Below, piece after piece: positions 54,839 through 63,443 of a DNA stretch of 64,000 nt. How positions within the stretch are numbered: the stretch's first letter is position 1; each line of letters starts with the position of its first letter. The stretch is taken from the NCBI GenBank assembly GCA_016716335.1, contig JADJWN010000021.1, forward strand, positions 248,001 through 312,000. The letters run 5' to 3'. Under the pieces are notes generated by a model that had not been told where the DNA came from, made no database searches, and saw only the letters and a list, made by a program, of their open reading frames with translations. Source of the stretch: Saprospiraceae bacterium (lineage in GTDB: Bacteria > Bacteroidota > Bacteroidia > Chitinophagales > Saprospiraceae). A program made the position numbers and the translations under genes.

Positions 54839-55908
54839 CCCACATAAGATAAGCTTTCAAAAAACCATCCAGTCCGCCATCCAGCACCATATCAGGATTT
54901 CGGGTCTCAAAACCGGTACGATGATCCTTCACCCTCCTGTCGTCCAATACATAGGATCTGATCTGGCTGCCCCACTCGTTTTTCATTTTGCCGGCTTCCA
55001 GTTTTTCTCTTTCTGCTCTTTGTTTTTCAAGCTCTATTTCATATAGTCTCGATTTGAGCATCTGGAGCGCTTTGTCTCTGTTGGCATGCTGTGATCTTGC
55101 TTCCTGGCATGCGACCACTATGCCGGAAGGGATATGCTTCACCCTGACTGCTGTTTCCACTTTGTTTACATTCTGTCCTCCTGCTCCCTGTGCTCTGAAA
55201 GTGTCCCATTCCAGGTCCGAAGGGTTGATCTCAATTTAGATGGTGTCGTCAATCATGGGATGTACAAATACAGAGGCGAAAGAAGTCATCCTTTTTCCCT
55301 GAGCATTGAAGGGGCTGACTCTTACCAGTCGGTGTACACCATTCTCCCCTTTAAGCATACCATAGGCAAACTCTCCATCAATCTCTAATGAAACTGATTT
55401 GATCCCGGCTACATCACCATCTATTCTATCCAGCTCCAATACCTTGAAGTCGTTTTTCTCAGCCCACATAATGTACATTCTTTGGAGCATACTTGCCCAG
55501 TCACAGGCTTCTGTACCACCTGCTCCTGCATTGATTTCCAATATACAACTAAGCTGGTCCTCAGGCTGATCGAGGGTAGTTCTGAATTCTATCTCGTCAA
55601 GCTCAGCAAGCATTTCGCGGTATTTCTCATCCACTTCCTGCTCGGTGGCTTCTCCTGCTTTCTGAAACTCAAGCAACACTTCAAGGTCATCCACCAGACC
55701 CTGAAGATAATTATACTTTTCAACCCATTTTTTATGATCCTTCAATTCTTTAAGGATGGATTCGGCTTTTTCAGGATCCTGCCAGAAATCCGGATTCAGC
55801 GTAAGCTGGTCTTTTTCTTCAATTTCTATCTTCCGTCTGTCGACGTCAAAGATACCTCCTTACCGATGTCAATCGCTCCTGCAGTTCAGCTAACTGTTCT
55901 GTGGTCAT
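54819..55908 (-). CDS. prfB: Peptide chain release factor 2, programmed +1 frameshift, plus an internal stop
   Basis: Releases peptides at UGA and UAA. The 5' end from ATG 55908 reads 20 codons to a TGA (55846-55848) in AGGAGG-TAT-CTT-TGA-C, the classical RF2 +1 frameshift site with an internal Shine-Dalgarno (55855-55860). After the +1 shift the frame continues DVDRRKIEIEEKDQLTLNPDF. A second stop, TAA at 55236-55238, stands where Glu is expected in DDTI-E-IEINPSDLEWDTF. The same frame goes on through RAQGAGGQNVNKVE with the GGQ motif. A G-to-T change from GAA would explain it. Likely sequence error or a rare variant, since RF2 is essential. Confidence 0.9.
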
Positions 55909-55954
55909 TGCCCTGGTTTTATTGGTTAGATAATAAATTGGAAACCCATACAGT

Positions 55955-55984
55955 AAAAAAGCATACCTTGATTCAGTATGCTTT
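55955..55984 (-). terminator. Rho-independent terminator of the FKBP gene
   Basis: On the minus strand AAAGCATAC pairs with GTATGCTTT around nine bases, followed by six T. It lies 27 bp after the stop of the FKBP gene. Confidence 0.75.
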
Positions 55985-56010
55985 TCTGCTGTATAGACTG
56001 TTGTTGATTT

Positions 56011-56898
56011 TTACTTCTTAATGTCGTCAATCTCAATGTAGAACACGAGTTCGGAATTTCCGGGAATCATAGGTGGACTGCCTGCTTCCCCGTATCCAAG
56101 CTCTGCCGGGATAAATAAAAAGCCTTTGGCACCTTTGTTAAAGTAAGTCAAACCTTCATCCCATCCTTTGATTACCTGACCCTTACCTACCGGTACAGGA
56201 AATGCGTCGCCTCTCATAAAAGAGTTGTCAAACATTTCACCATTCATCAGGGAACCATAATATTGTACACTGGCTGTATTACCGGATTGAATATTATCCC
56301 CTTCTCCGTTTTTGGTAATGTAATACTTCAAGCCTGAGTCGGTTTTGGTAACCTCAAGTTTTCCGGACTTGTAGTCATTTATGGTAGCTTTCACCAATTC
56401 CTGAATAGCAGGTATCCTTTCTCTGCTGATAGCTATCCTCTCCTGTCTTTCTTTTTCCTCCTGCTCAATAAATTTATCATACTCTTCCTGTGATTTCACA
56501 TCCTTCACCACCATTTCGTATTCTATAAATTTCATATTCTGAACATCAGGCGGTACTGAAGGCAAAGAATCAATAGGCATTGTCATGATCACGTGATCTC
56601 CTATTTTACACACTGACAATACTTCTGCCACCGGATTGGCATCTTTGCCGGTACCATGGGTCTTAGGAATCTGAATTCTCGGCATTTGAGGACCTTCGCC
56701 CATTTCCTGCAGGACTGTTCCGTCATCACCGGAAATTTTTATCGTAAAGAATACAAAATCTTCCGGGCTCACGGCTTTTCCATCGCCTCTGGAAACGAAA
56801 CGGTATTCATATCCACTTTTGGTGACGAGTTCGCCGGTGCGGCAGCTCATGATCCAGGTGGCAATCAATGTTACAAGCAATACATTTAATAATCTCAT
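56011..56898 (-). CDS. FKBP-type peptidyl-prolyl isomerase, lipoprotein
   Basis: 295 residues. Lipoprotein signal MRLLNVLLVTLIATWIMSC (lipobox at Cys19). The first ~130 residues form a degenerate FKBP-like domain (DFVFFTIKISGDDG), then a long charged helix (QEEYDKFIEQEEKERQERIA). The C-terminal FKBP domain is SVQYYGSLMNGEMFDNSF, GQVIKGWDEGLTYFNKGAKG and LGYGEAG, with the active-site aromatic residues present. Folds periplasmic or surface proteins. Terminator follows. It is downstream of nrnA by 20 bp. Confidence 0.92.
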   Translation of the reverse strand: MRLLNVLLVTLIATWIMSCRTGELVTKSGYEYRFVSRGDGKAVSPEDFVFFTIKISGDDGTVLQEMGEGPQMPRIQIPKTHGTGKDANPVAEVLSVCKIGDHVIMTMPIDSLPSVPPDVQNMKFIEYEMVVKDVKSQEEYDKFIEQEEKERQERIAISRERIPAIQELVKATINDYKSGKLEVTKTDSGLKYYITKNGEGDNIQSGNTASVQYYGSLMNGEMFDNSFMRGDAFPVPVGKGQVIKGWDEGLTYFNKGAKGFLFIPAELGYGEAGSPPMIPGNSELVFYIEIDDIKK

Positions 56899-56918
56899 GT
56901 TTTAAAAATATTTAGGTG

Positions 56919-57944
56919 TTATTGTATTTTAGGAACGTGCAGCGGAATTACCTTTTTAAGTTTATCAATAATGTCATTCAGACTGGCATACACCCCGCCT
57001 CCGGAAGCATTCTTATGTCCGCCCCCGTTAAAATATTTGGTGGCAATCTCCTGTACTGAAATATCGCCTTTACTTCGCAGCGAGATCTTAACGATGGTGG
57101 GTTGTTCGGTAATAAAAGCCGCTACTACGATTTCAGGAACCATCAGCATATAATTCACTATGCCCTCTGTATCCCCTCTCTGGATATCAAAATCAGTGTA
57201 ATCCTTTTTGTTTAGATACATGATACCCACTCCGTATTCTTTGATTACTTCCATTCTGTTATACAGACAATGCCCCAGCAATCTCAGCTTTTTTTCGTTG
57301 AGTGAATTGTGTATTTTATCCTGTACAAAGTGATCATCCACTCCTACCGATTTGAGATATCCTGCTATCCTGTAAGTCTCTACCCTGGTGCCATACCTGA
57401 AGGAACCGGTATCTGTAATGATACCTGAAAGAATGCAGGCACCCAGGTCGGGGTCAATTTTTGAAAGCTCTCCCAAATCTTCAATCAGTTTGAATACGAG
57501 CTCAGAAGTACTGCTGGCCTGTGTATCTGAAAATTCGATGTCTGTAAATGGTTCGGGATCAAGATGATGATCTATGAGAATTTTTTTGGCTTTGGAAAAC
57601 TGTACGTTCTCTCCCAGTTTATCAATTCTGTCCAACCCATTGAAATCCAGACAGAATATCACCTCAGCTCTATCTACGGCTTTTCTGGCGGCTTGAGGGT
57701 CTGTGTCAAATATAATGCATTTTTCTATACCATGCATATAATTGAAAAATTCAGGGTATTCGCTCGGGGCTACAACATCCACAGAGTGGCCGGATTTGCG
57801 TAAAAAAGCTGCCAATCCCAATGAAGAACCCAATGCATCTCCATCCGGATTCCTGTGTGTAATAATGGTAACTTGTTTGGGAAAAGCCAAAATCTCCCTT
57901 AGCCGGCTGATATTTTCTGACATAATGGTGGCAAAATTCGGCAT
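56919..57944 (-). CDS. nrnA: DHH/DHHA1 oligoribonuclease/pAp phosphatase NrnA
   Basis: 341 residues. Degrades 2-5-nt RNA and pAp. DHH motifs: ITHRNPDGDALGSSLG (DxD), IIFCLDFNGLDRID, KKILIDHHLDP (DHH) and ITDTGSFRYG. The C-terminal DHHA1 domain has YFNGGGHKNASGGG. It is the usual chromosomal enzyme, not linked to the CRISPR locus 28 kb away, though it belongs to the same superfamily as the NrN enzymes of type III systems. Starts at 57944 or Met8 (57923) are possible. Confidence 0.93.
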   Translation of the reverse strand: MPNFATIMSENISRLREILAFPKQVTIITHRNPDGDALGSSLGLAAFLRKSGHSVDVVAPSEYPEFFNYMHGIEKCIIFDTDPQAARKAVDRAEVIFCLDFNGLDRIDKLGENVQFSKAKKILIDHHLDPEPFTDIEFSDTQASSTSELVFKLIEDLGELSKIDPDLGACILSGIITDTGSFRYGTRVETYRIAGYLKSVGVDDHFVQDKIHNSLNEKKLRLLGHCLYNRMEVIKEYGVGIMYLNKKDYTDFDIQRGDTEGIVNYMLMVPEIVVAAFITEQPTIVKISLRSKGDISVQEIATKYFNGGGHKNASGGGVYASLNDIIDKLKKVIPLHVPKIQ

Positions 57945-58003
57945 TGTAGCTAAGAAATCAAAATTTATTATGGTTATTTACATTTTATTGGCAAGTGTAT
58001 TAG

Positions 58004-58011
58004 TATTTTTG
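58004..58011 (+). promoter_or_regulatory. Putative -7 element for ndk
   Basis: TATTTTTG matches TAnnTTTG, 37 bp upstream of the ndk start. The -33 element is not clear. Confidence 0.45.
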
Positions 58012-58048
58012 CAGCTCTTTTTTAAAAAATCAAAATTAAATAATACAA

Positions 58049-58471
58049 ATGTCAGGTAACAGAACTTTTACAATGATCAAGCCCGATGCAGTGGCAGCAG
58101 GCCATATTGGTGCGATATTAGCTCAAATCTGTGAAGCAGGATTCAAAATTGTTGCTATGAAATACACCAAGCTCTCTGCAGAAAAAGCAGGTGAATTTTA
58201 TGCAGTACACAAAGCAAGACCTTTTTATGGAGAATTGGTGGAATTTATGTCCTCCGGACCAATAGTAGCTGCCATCCTGGAAAAGGATAATGCTGTGGAG
58301 GATTTCAGAAAACTGATTGGTGCTACCAATCCGGCTGAGGCAGCTCCCGGTACCATTCGTGCAAAATTTGCCAAAAATATTGGTGAAAATGCCATTCATG
58401 GTTCAGACAGCGACGAAAATGCAATCATTGAAAGCAACTTCCACTTTGCCGGTGTGGAGGTTTTTGCGTAA
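58049..58471 (+). CDS. ndk: Nucleoside diphosphate kinase
   Basis: 140 residues, normal length. Transfers the gamma-phosphate from ATP to NDPs through a phospho-His. TFTMIKPDAV is the conserved start, KARPFYGELVEFMSSGP follows, and NAIHGSDSDENA holds the active-site His. It is alone on the plus strand, facing transaldolase across a shared terminator. Confidence 0.98.
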   Translation: MSGNRTFTMIKPDAVAAGHIGAILAQICEAGFKIVAMKYTKLSAEKAGEFYAVHKARPFYGELVEFMSSGPIVAAILEKDNAVEDFRKLIGATNPAEAAPGTIRAKFAKNIGENAIHGSDSDENAIIESNFHFAGVEVFA

Positions 58472-58493
58472 TACAAACTGCAAACGCAAAAAA

Positions 58494-58528
58494 AAGCGCT
58501 TAAAGTGATTTTAAGCGCTTTTTTTTAT
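58494..58528. terminator. Bidirectional terminator between ndk and transaldolase
   Basis: A perfect 11-bp stem: AAGCGCTTAAA (58494-58504) pairs with TTTAAGCGCTT (58510-58520), loop GTGAT. Seven or more A precede and eight T follow, so it works in both directions. Confidence 0.9.
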
Positions 58529-58530
58529 TT

Positions 58531-59190
58531 TCAGGAATTGAGTTTGTGATGGTCTTCCAGAAATTTGGCCAGTCCGATATCCGTCAATGGATGATTGAGC
58601 AGCCCCATGATAGATGACAACGGACAGGTCACCACATCAGCTCCGGCCTTGGCTGCCTGCACAATATGCAGAGGGGATCTGATAGATGCTGCCAGAATCT
58701 CTGTCATATATCCTTGCATCGAATATATAGAGGCAATTTCTTCAATCAATTTTATACCATCCCAGGTTATATCATCCACCCTGCCGATAAATGGTGAAAG
58801 ATAGGTTGCCCCTGCTTTGGCCGCAAGAATTGCCTGTCCGGCCGAAAATACCAGCGTACAGTTGGTCGATATCCCATGATCCGTGAAGTAAGAGATGGCT
58901 TTTACACCGTCTTTGATCATCGGAACTTTTACCACAATATTTTCAGACAGGTCAGAAAGTTTTTTGCCTTCCTCAATAATGCCCTTGTAGTCTGTGGCTA
59001 TAACCTCAGCGGATACATCGCCTCCATCGACCAGCTTGCATATCTTCTTGTAATGTGCATAAATGTTTTTAGTACCTGATATCCCTTCTTTGGCCATAAG
59101 ACTGGGATTGGTGGTCACACCATCCAGAATACCGAGATCCATAGCTTCCCTGATCTGGTCCAGGTTGGCAGTATCTATAAAAAATTTCAT
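58531..59190 (-). CDS. tal: Transaldolase (short, FSA-type)
   Basis: 219 residues, the short class. Moves a dihydroxyacetone unit in the pentose phosphate pathway. MKFFIDTANLDQIREAMDLG and GVTTNPSLMAKEG are typical, as is the Schiff-base Lys in NIVVKVPM and SAGQAILAAKAGATYLSPF. This group includes fructose-6-phosphate aldolases, and exact activity is not fixed by sequence alone. The SRP RNA gene ends 35 bp upstream. Confidence 0.94.
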   Translation of the reverse strand: MKFFIDTANLDQIREAMDLGILDGVTTNPSLMAKEGISGTKNIYAHYKKICKLVDGGDVSAEVIATDYKGIIEEGKKLSDLSENIVVKVPMIKDGVKAISYFTDHGISTNCTLVFSAGQAILAAKAGATYLSPFIGRVDDITWDGIKLIEEIASIYSMQGYMTEILAASIRSPLHIVQAAKAGADVVTCPLSSIMGLLNHPLTDIGLAKFLEDHHKLNS

Positions 59191-59225
59191 GATTCAGATT
59201 TTTGCAGGAGAGATTAAATAAAAAT

Positions 59226-59317
59226 GTGAGGGTGCATACCGAGCCGCTCAACCTCCTACCCTTGCTGCATTTCTGCCCTGGGGGGGTTCAGAAGGAGCTG
59301 GCCGTATGGCCCTCACG
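59226..59317 (-). ncRNA. ffs: Signal recognition particle RNA (4.5S type)
   Basis: On the minus strand CCAGGGCAGAAATGCAGCAA is the conserved apical region of bacterial SRP RNA. The 5' end GTGAGGG pairs with the 3' end CCCTCAC, closing a long hairpin, and a T-rich tail (TTTTTATTT) follows. Length about 92 nt. With Ffh it forms the SRP. Confidence 0.9.
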
Positions 59318-59320
59318 GCG

Positions 59321-59328
59321 CAAAATTA
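59321..59328 (-). promoter_or_regulatory. Promoter -7 element of the SRP RNA
   Basis: The minus strand reads TAATTTTG just upstream of the RNA start, with CTG 19 nt further upstream at the -33 position. Confidence 0.6.
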
Positions 59329-59436
59329 ACAGATTTCCTGAATTTTCAGAAATCAGGGTTGGGCAAAATATAGCCATAAAATCGGATATAAAATTACATA
59401 ATGTTTATATAGTTGATTAAAAGAAACTTATACCCC

Positions 59437-60135
59437 TCAATCATCTGATACATTGTAGGAAAAAACATTCCATGGGAACTTCCGCGGAACTTCAGCCTCT
59501 ATCACAATCTCTTCTTTTTTGACAGGATGAATGAATCTCATACTCCGGCAGTGCAAAGCAATACTTTTATCCTGCAGCGGATAGGAAGCTCCATATCTCA
59601 GATCTCCGACAATCGGTGAGCCGATTTTACTCAGTTGTACTCTGATCTGATGCGGCCTGCCGGTATGTGGTCTGACCTCAAGCAGGACTTTTTGATCCAG
59701 TTCACCTATTACTTTGTATTCCAGTATGGCTTCCTTAGTATCCTTTTTAGGGGAATTATAGGCTTTAACAGTATTCTTATCGGAATCCTTAGAAATGTAA
59801 TGTTTCAATGTGCCGGATAATTCTTCCGGACGTGGAAACACGATGGCGTAGTAAAGTTTCTGAATAGCTCTGTCCCTCATCAGTTCGTTCATTCTGGTGA
59901 GCGCTTTAGAAGTACGGGCAAAAATGACTACGCCGCTCACTGGTCTGTCAAGACGGTGGACTACACCCAGAAATACATCTCCGGGTTTATTCAGTTTGTT
60001 TTTAATGTAAGCTTTTACGATATCAGCAAGTGTTTCATCTCCGGTTTCATCACCTTGTACCAGGATGCCCGGCTTTTTATTTACAGCTATGATATGATTG
60101 TCTTCATATACAATTTCAGGAGTCTGCTTTGTCAT
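59437..60135 (-). CDS. RluA-family RNA pseudouridine synthase
   Basis: 232 residues. The catalytic Asp is in VHRLDRPVSGVV and the GRPHQIRVQL motif is present (RPHTGRPHQIR). EIVYEDNHIIAVNKKPGILVQ is the typical start. It has no N-terminal S4 domain, which points to an RluC/RluD-like small form or a tRNA-acting TruC-like enzyme. The target site is unknown. Confidence 0.9.
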   Translation of the reverse strand: MTKQTPEIVYEDNHIIAVNKKPGILVQGDETGDETLADIVKAYIKNKLNKPGDVFLGVVHRLDRPVSGVVIFARTSKALTRMNELMRDRAIQKLYYAIVFPRPEELSGTLKHYISKDSDKNTVKAYNSPKKDTKEAILEYKVIGELDQKVLLEVRPHTGRPHQIRVQLSKIGSPIVGDLRYGASYPLQDKSIALHCRSMRFIHPVKKEEIVIEAEVPRKFPWNVFSYNVSDD

Positions 60136-60261
60136 AAACTGATATTTTGCTTCTTAAAAAACAACAGATTTCTTCCATACCACAGAACAAAAATAATCCA
60201 AGCTCTGAACTTTAAGGAAGTTGTTATGTAATATTACAAATAAGATCAGGTAGTAGTTGTC

Positions 60262-61098
60262 ATGAGATTAACATTTGCTTTTTCCCCCTGCCCCAATGAC
60301 ACCTTCATGTTTGAAGCTCTGGTACACCGGAGGATAGATATGCCGGACCTGGAGTTTGAAACTGCACTACATGATGTGGAGCAGCTCAATAAGGCAGCAC
60401 AGGAGGAAACTTACGATGTAACAAAACTCAGTTTTAACGCATATGCTTCACTTGCTGAAAAATACCAGTTGCTCCAGTATGGCAGTGCCTTGGGAAGAGG
60501 TTGCGGTCCATTGCTGATTGCCGGTCGCTACATGAATCCGGGTGAAGTTTCCTCAGCACGCATAGCGATACCCGGTTTTAATACAACCGCATATTTTCTG
60601 TTGACGCATGCATACCCTGAAGTATCCCAATGTCATGAAGTGGTATTTTCAGAAGTGGAAGATATGGTAATTCGGGGAAAGTGTGATGCGGGAGTGATTA
60701 TTCACGAAAACAGATTCACCTATCAGGAAAAAGGGTTATTGAAAATTGCTGACCTGGGAGAAATCTGGGAAAATACCACCGGCCATCCCATACCTCTGGG
60801 TGCCATTGCGGTCAAAAGAAGCCTGCCTGAAAAAATCAAAATGCGAATAAGTAAGGTGATCCAAAGCAGTATAAATTTTGCCTTCCAGCATCCTGATACT
60901 GTCATGCCTTATGTGAGATGCCATGCACAGGAAATGCAGGATCATGTCATGAAGCAGCACATACAGCTATATGTCAATGAGGACTCCAGAGCCATCAGCG
61001 AAGCAGGAAAATCTGCCGTACACTATTTAATGCAGAAAAAAATGACTCCTGACCAATATAAAAATATCGCTCACAGGCTGTTTGTTGATGCCCCATAA
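60262..61098 (+). CDS. mqnD: 1,4-dihydroxy-6-naphthoate synthase, menaquinone (futalosine) pathway
   Basis: 278 residues. The signature FSPCPNDTFMFEALVH opens the protein, followed by DVTKLSFNAYASL, SALGRGCGPLL and AIPGFNTTAYFLL. It is a periplasmic-binding-like fold enzyme that turns cyclic dehypoxanthine futalosine into 1,4-dihydroxy-6-naphthoate. Its presence indicates that menaquinone, the likely quinol for ACIII, is made by the futalosine route. Stands alone here; the other mqn genes are elsewhere. Confidence 0.93.
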   Translation: MRLTFAFSPCPNDTFMFEALVHRRIDMPDLEFETALHDVEQLNKAAQEETYDVTKLSFNAYASLAEKYQLLQYGSALGRGCGPLLIAGRYMNPGEVSSARIAIPGFNTTAYFLLTHAYPEVSQCHEVVFSEVEDMVIRGKCDAGVIIHENRFTYQEKGLLKIADLGEIWENTTGHPIPLGAIAVKRSLPEKIKMRISKVIQSSINFAFQHPDTVMPYVRCHAQEMQDHVMKQHIQLYVNEDSRAISEAGKSAVHYLMQKKMTPDQYKNIAHRLFVDAP

Positions 61099-61259
61099 CT
61101 ATGAGATGAATCCTTGTAAAGAGCTAAAAAGCAGTACAGACTAAATGTTTTGTATCAAATTGAAAAAACTTAGATAGAAATAAGCCTGCTCTTTATCAGC
61201 ATTTTACACATTAAAATAAAAAAATATAATTTTTTTTCATAATATTTTCGCAAAACATA

Positions 61260-61290
61260 TTGCATAAAATAATAATACGTATTATCTTTG
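61260..61290 (+). promoter_or_regulatory. Sigma-A promoter of small RNA 1
   Basis: TTG (61260-61262), 20-bp spacer, TATCTTTG (61283-61290): a full match to the Bacteroidota consensus. Confidence 0.75.
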
Positions 61291-61295
61291 TGCTG

Positions 61296-61361
61296 TGTAA
61301 GTTTTGGTTATTAAATTGTAAAATTCGTTGTTGCTCGTGAAAAGTCACGAGCATTTTTTTT
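61296..61361 (+). ncRNA. Candidate small RNA 1 (~66 nt)
   Basis: Starts after a consensus promoter and ends in a strong terminator: GCTCGTGA/TCACGAGC stem with an AAAG loop and eight T (61333-61361). It holds the box GTTTTGGTTATTAAATTG (61301-61318), which recurs in small RNA 2. No open frame of credible length. Family unknown. Confidence 0.6.
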
Positions 61362-61470
61362 ATAACCCTGTACTTAAACAGCAAATCAATGACCCCATAG
61401 GAATCCCGAAGGTTCATAACTGCTTTTGACTACAAAATATATTTTCATATTAGACTATATGAAAATGTTT

Positions 61471-61486
61471 TGGCACGATATTTGAA
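61471..61486 (+). promoter_or_regulatory. Sigma-54-like promoter of small RNA 2
   Basis: TGGCACGATATTTGAA: perfect TGGCACG -24 element and TTGAA in place of TTGCA at -12. Predicted start about 61496. Confidence 0.45.
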
Positions 61487-61495
61487 GATTATATA

Positions 61496-61557
61496 GTATA
61501 TGAGTTTTGGTTATTAAATTGAGTAATGCCCGTGTTTTCGTCTTCACGGGCTTTTTT
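61496..61557 (+). ncRNA. Candidate small RNA 2 (~62 nt), related to small RNA 1
   Basis: Holds the same GTTTTGGTTATTAAATTG box (61504-61521), then a different terminator: GCCCGTG/CACGGGC stem (61528-61551) and six T. It ends 19 bp before the end of the convergent KAS III gene. The 61099-61259 gap holds nothing else I can identify. Confidence 0.55.
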
Positions 61558-61575
61558 ATTTTATGCCATTCCGGA

Positions 61576-62649
61576 TTATATCCGATAAGTTACCGCATTG
61601 ATATTCATGCCGGCTCCAACTGAAGCAAACAGGATGATATCTCCTTTCTCAAACCGGTGCTCGGGCATCTGTCCCCTGGCAATGAGGTCATACAGTGTAG
61701 GAACGGTAGCAACCGAACTGTTACCCAGCTTATGAATACTCATGGGCATGATATCAGCCGGTGTATCCTTTATACCGTATAATCTGAAAAACAGCTTTAT
61801 AATCCCCTCATCCATTTTCTCATTGGCCTGATGAATCAATACTTTTTTCACCTGCGATACATCCACCCCGGAATTATCCAGACAGGCTTTCATGGCCAAC
61901 GGCACATTTTTCATGGCATACTCATACACCTTGCGGCCCTTCATTTTAATGTATCTGACTCTCGGATCGGCATGGGGGAAGTTGGATTTTCCATAATAGA
62001 TATAGTAGGCTTCATCCACTGTGTGGGCATGTACCGCACTACCCAGCACGCCGGGTCCGCTTTCTTCCACATCTTTGTACTCCAGCACGGTGGCTCCTGC
62101 TCCATCACTGAAAATCATACTATCCCGATCGTAGGGATCCAATACCCTGGAGAGTGTTTCTGCACCGATGACCAAAGCCTTTTTTGCGATTCCGGCCTTG
62201 AAAAAAGCATCTGCCTGAATCACACCCTGCAGCCAGCCCGGACAACCAAATAATATATCATACGGAATACACCCGGGATTTTTTATACCTAACTCATGCT
62301 TCAATCGGGATGCCAACGCCGGCAATGTATCTGCCTGTATGGTATGTTTGATTACATTGCCAAAATTATGTGCAAAAATGATCTGATCTATGGATTCAGG
62401 GTCAATCTTACTGTCTTCTATGGCTCTCTGTGCAGCGATCAGGGCAATATCAGATGTTTTCATGTCATGGTGGGCATATCTGCGCTCTTCAATCCCGGTG
62501 ATATCCTGAAATTTACGGACCACCTCCTCAGGGGGTGACTGTATCCTGTGGTGGTCTTCACCGAAAAAGTCATGGGTGGTAAAGTCTCTGTTGGTGATGA
62601 TATCTTCCGGAATGTAACTTCCACTGCCTGTAATTACTGTTCTTAGCAT
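61576..62649 (-). CDS. 3-oxoacyl-ACP synthase III family protein
   Basis: 357 residues. Thiolase fold with catalytic Cys in DILFGCPGWLQGV, His in VLIHQANEKMDEG and Asn in HKLGNSSVATVPTL. Glycine-rich end FASVGAGMNINAVTYRI. Probably condenses acetyl- or acyl-CoA with malonyl-ACP to start fatty acids; the variant FGCPGW instead of the ACSGF type of FabH and the longer length suggest a specialised member. It is convergent with the small RNA pair. Confidence 0.87.
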   Translation of the reverse strand: MLRTVITGSGSYIPEDIITNRDFTTHDFFGEDHHRIQSPPEEVVRKFQDITGIEERRYAHHDMKTSDIALIAAQRAIEDSKIDPESIDQIIFAHNFGNVIKHTIQADTLPALASRLKHELGIKNPGCIPYDILFGCPGWLQGVIQADAFFKAGIAKKALVIGAETLSRVLDPYDRDSMIFSDGAGATVLEYKDVEESGPGVLGSAVHAHTVDEAYYIYYGKSNFPHADPRVRYIKMKGRKVYEYAMKNVPLAMKACLDNSGVDVSQVKKVLIHQANEKMDEGIIKLFFRLYGIKDTPADIMPMSIHKLGNSSVATVPTLYDLIARGQMPEHRFEKGDIILFASVGAGMNINAVTYRI

Positions 62650-62736
62650 AATTAATACATATTTCAGCGTGTAAAGCTAAGTAAGAATTTGGTAAAATGT
62701 ACTTATTGTAAAAATTACACTAATTATTCTTGCTTT

Positions 62737-63378
62737 TCAGAATAAAACCGTCCCCAATCTGACCATGGTGGCGCCTTCCTCCATTGCAATTTCATAGTCT
62801 CCTGACATACCCATGGAAATCTCTCTAAAGTGCACATCATCACAGAAATAGCGGGATTTCAGATTCTCAAAAATTGTTTTCAGATGTCTGAATTCAGACC
62901 GGATTTTATCTTTATCATCTGTCAGTGTTGCCATTCCCATCACTCCGCAAAACAGAATATTCGGTAATTGTCCGGTTTCTCTGGCGGCCATAATGGTTTC
63001 AATATCGGATTCAGCCAGGCCAAATTTGGTTTGTTCGTCAGCAATATGAAACTGTAAAAGTATTCTGATGGTCCGGTCATTTTTATACGCCTCTTTCTGG
63101 ATGGTTTGGATCAACTCCAGATCATCTGCCGAGTGTATCAGATGTATGAACGGGGCTATATACTTGACCTTATTTTTCTGCAAATGTCCGATAAGGTGCC
63201 ATTCTATATCTCCGGGCAGCTGAGGTTGTTTTTCCATGAGTTCCTGAACACGGTTTTCACCAAAAGCTCTCTGCCCCTGATCATACAAATGCATAATCTG
63301 CGCCACAGATCTGGTTTTTGAGACAGCTATCAGCTTCACATTGTGTGCTTTCAAAAAATCCCTGATTTCACTATACAT
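62737..63378 (-). CDS. yggS: YggS/PROSC-type PLP homeostasis protein
   Basis: 213 residues. PLP-binding Lys in LIAVSKTRSVAQIM, FGENRVQELMEK, WHLIGHLQKNKVKY and SMGMSGDYEIAMEEGATMVRLG are all family marks. It binds pyridoxal phosphate in the cytosol and keeps its level in balance. Intact and of normal length. Confidence 0.95.
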   Translation of the reverse strand: MYSEIRDFLKAHNVKLIAVSKTRSVAQIMHLYDQGQRAFGENRVQELMEKQPQLPGDIEWHLIGHLQKNKVKYIAPFIHLIHSADDLELIQTIQKEAYKNDRTIRILLQFHIADEQTKFGLAESDIETIMAARETGQLPNILFCGVMGMATLTDDKDKIRSEFRHLKTIFENLKSRYFCDDVHFREISMGMSGDYEIAMEEGATMVRLGTVLF

Positions 63379-63443
63379 TGTATTAAAGAGAAATTTATTA
63401 TATAAGTTCTTTCGGGATTAAAGCCCGGGGATGATATAAGGAG

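Noticed and set aside
56919..57944. NrnA as the messenger-degrading enzyme encoded by the CRISPR system
   Set aside because: It is a usual housekeeping gene 28 kb away, in an operon with an FKBP gene; an indirect role cannot be excluded.
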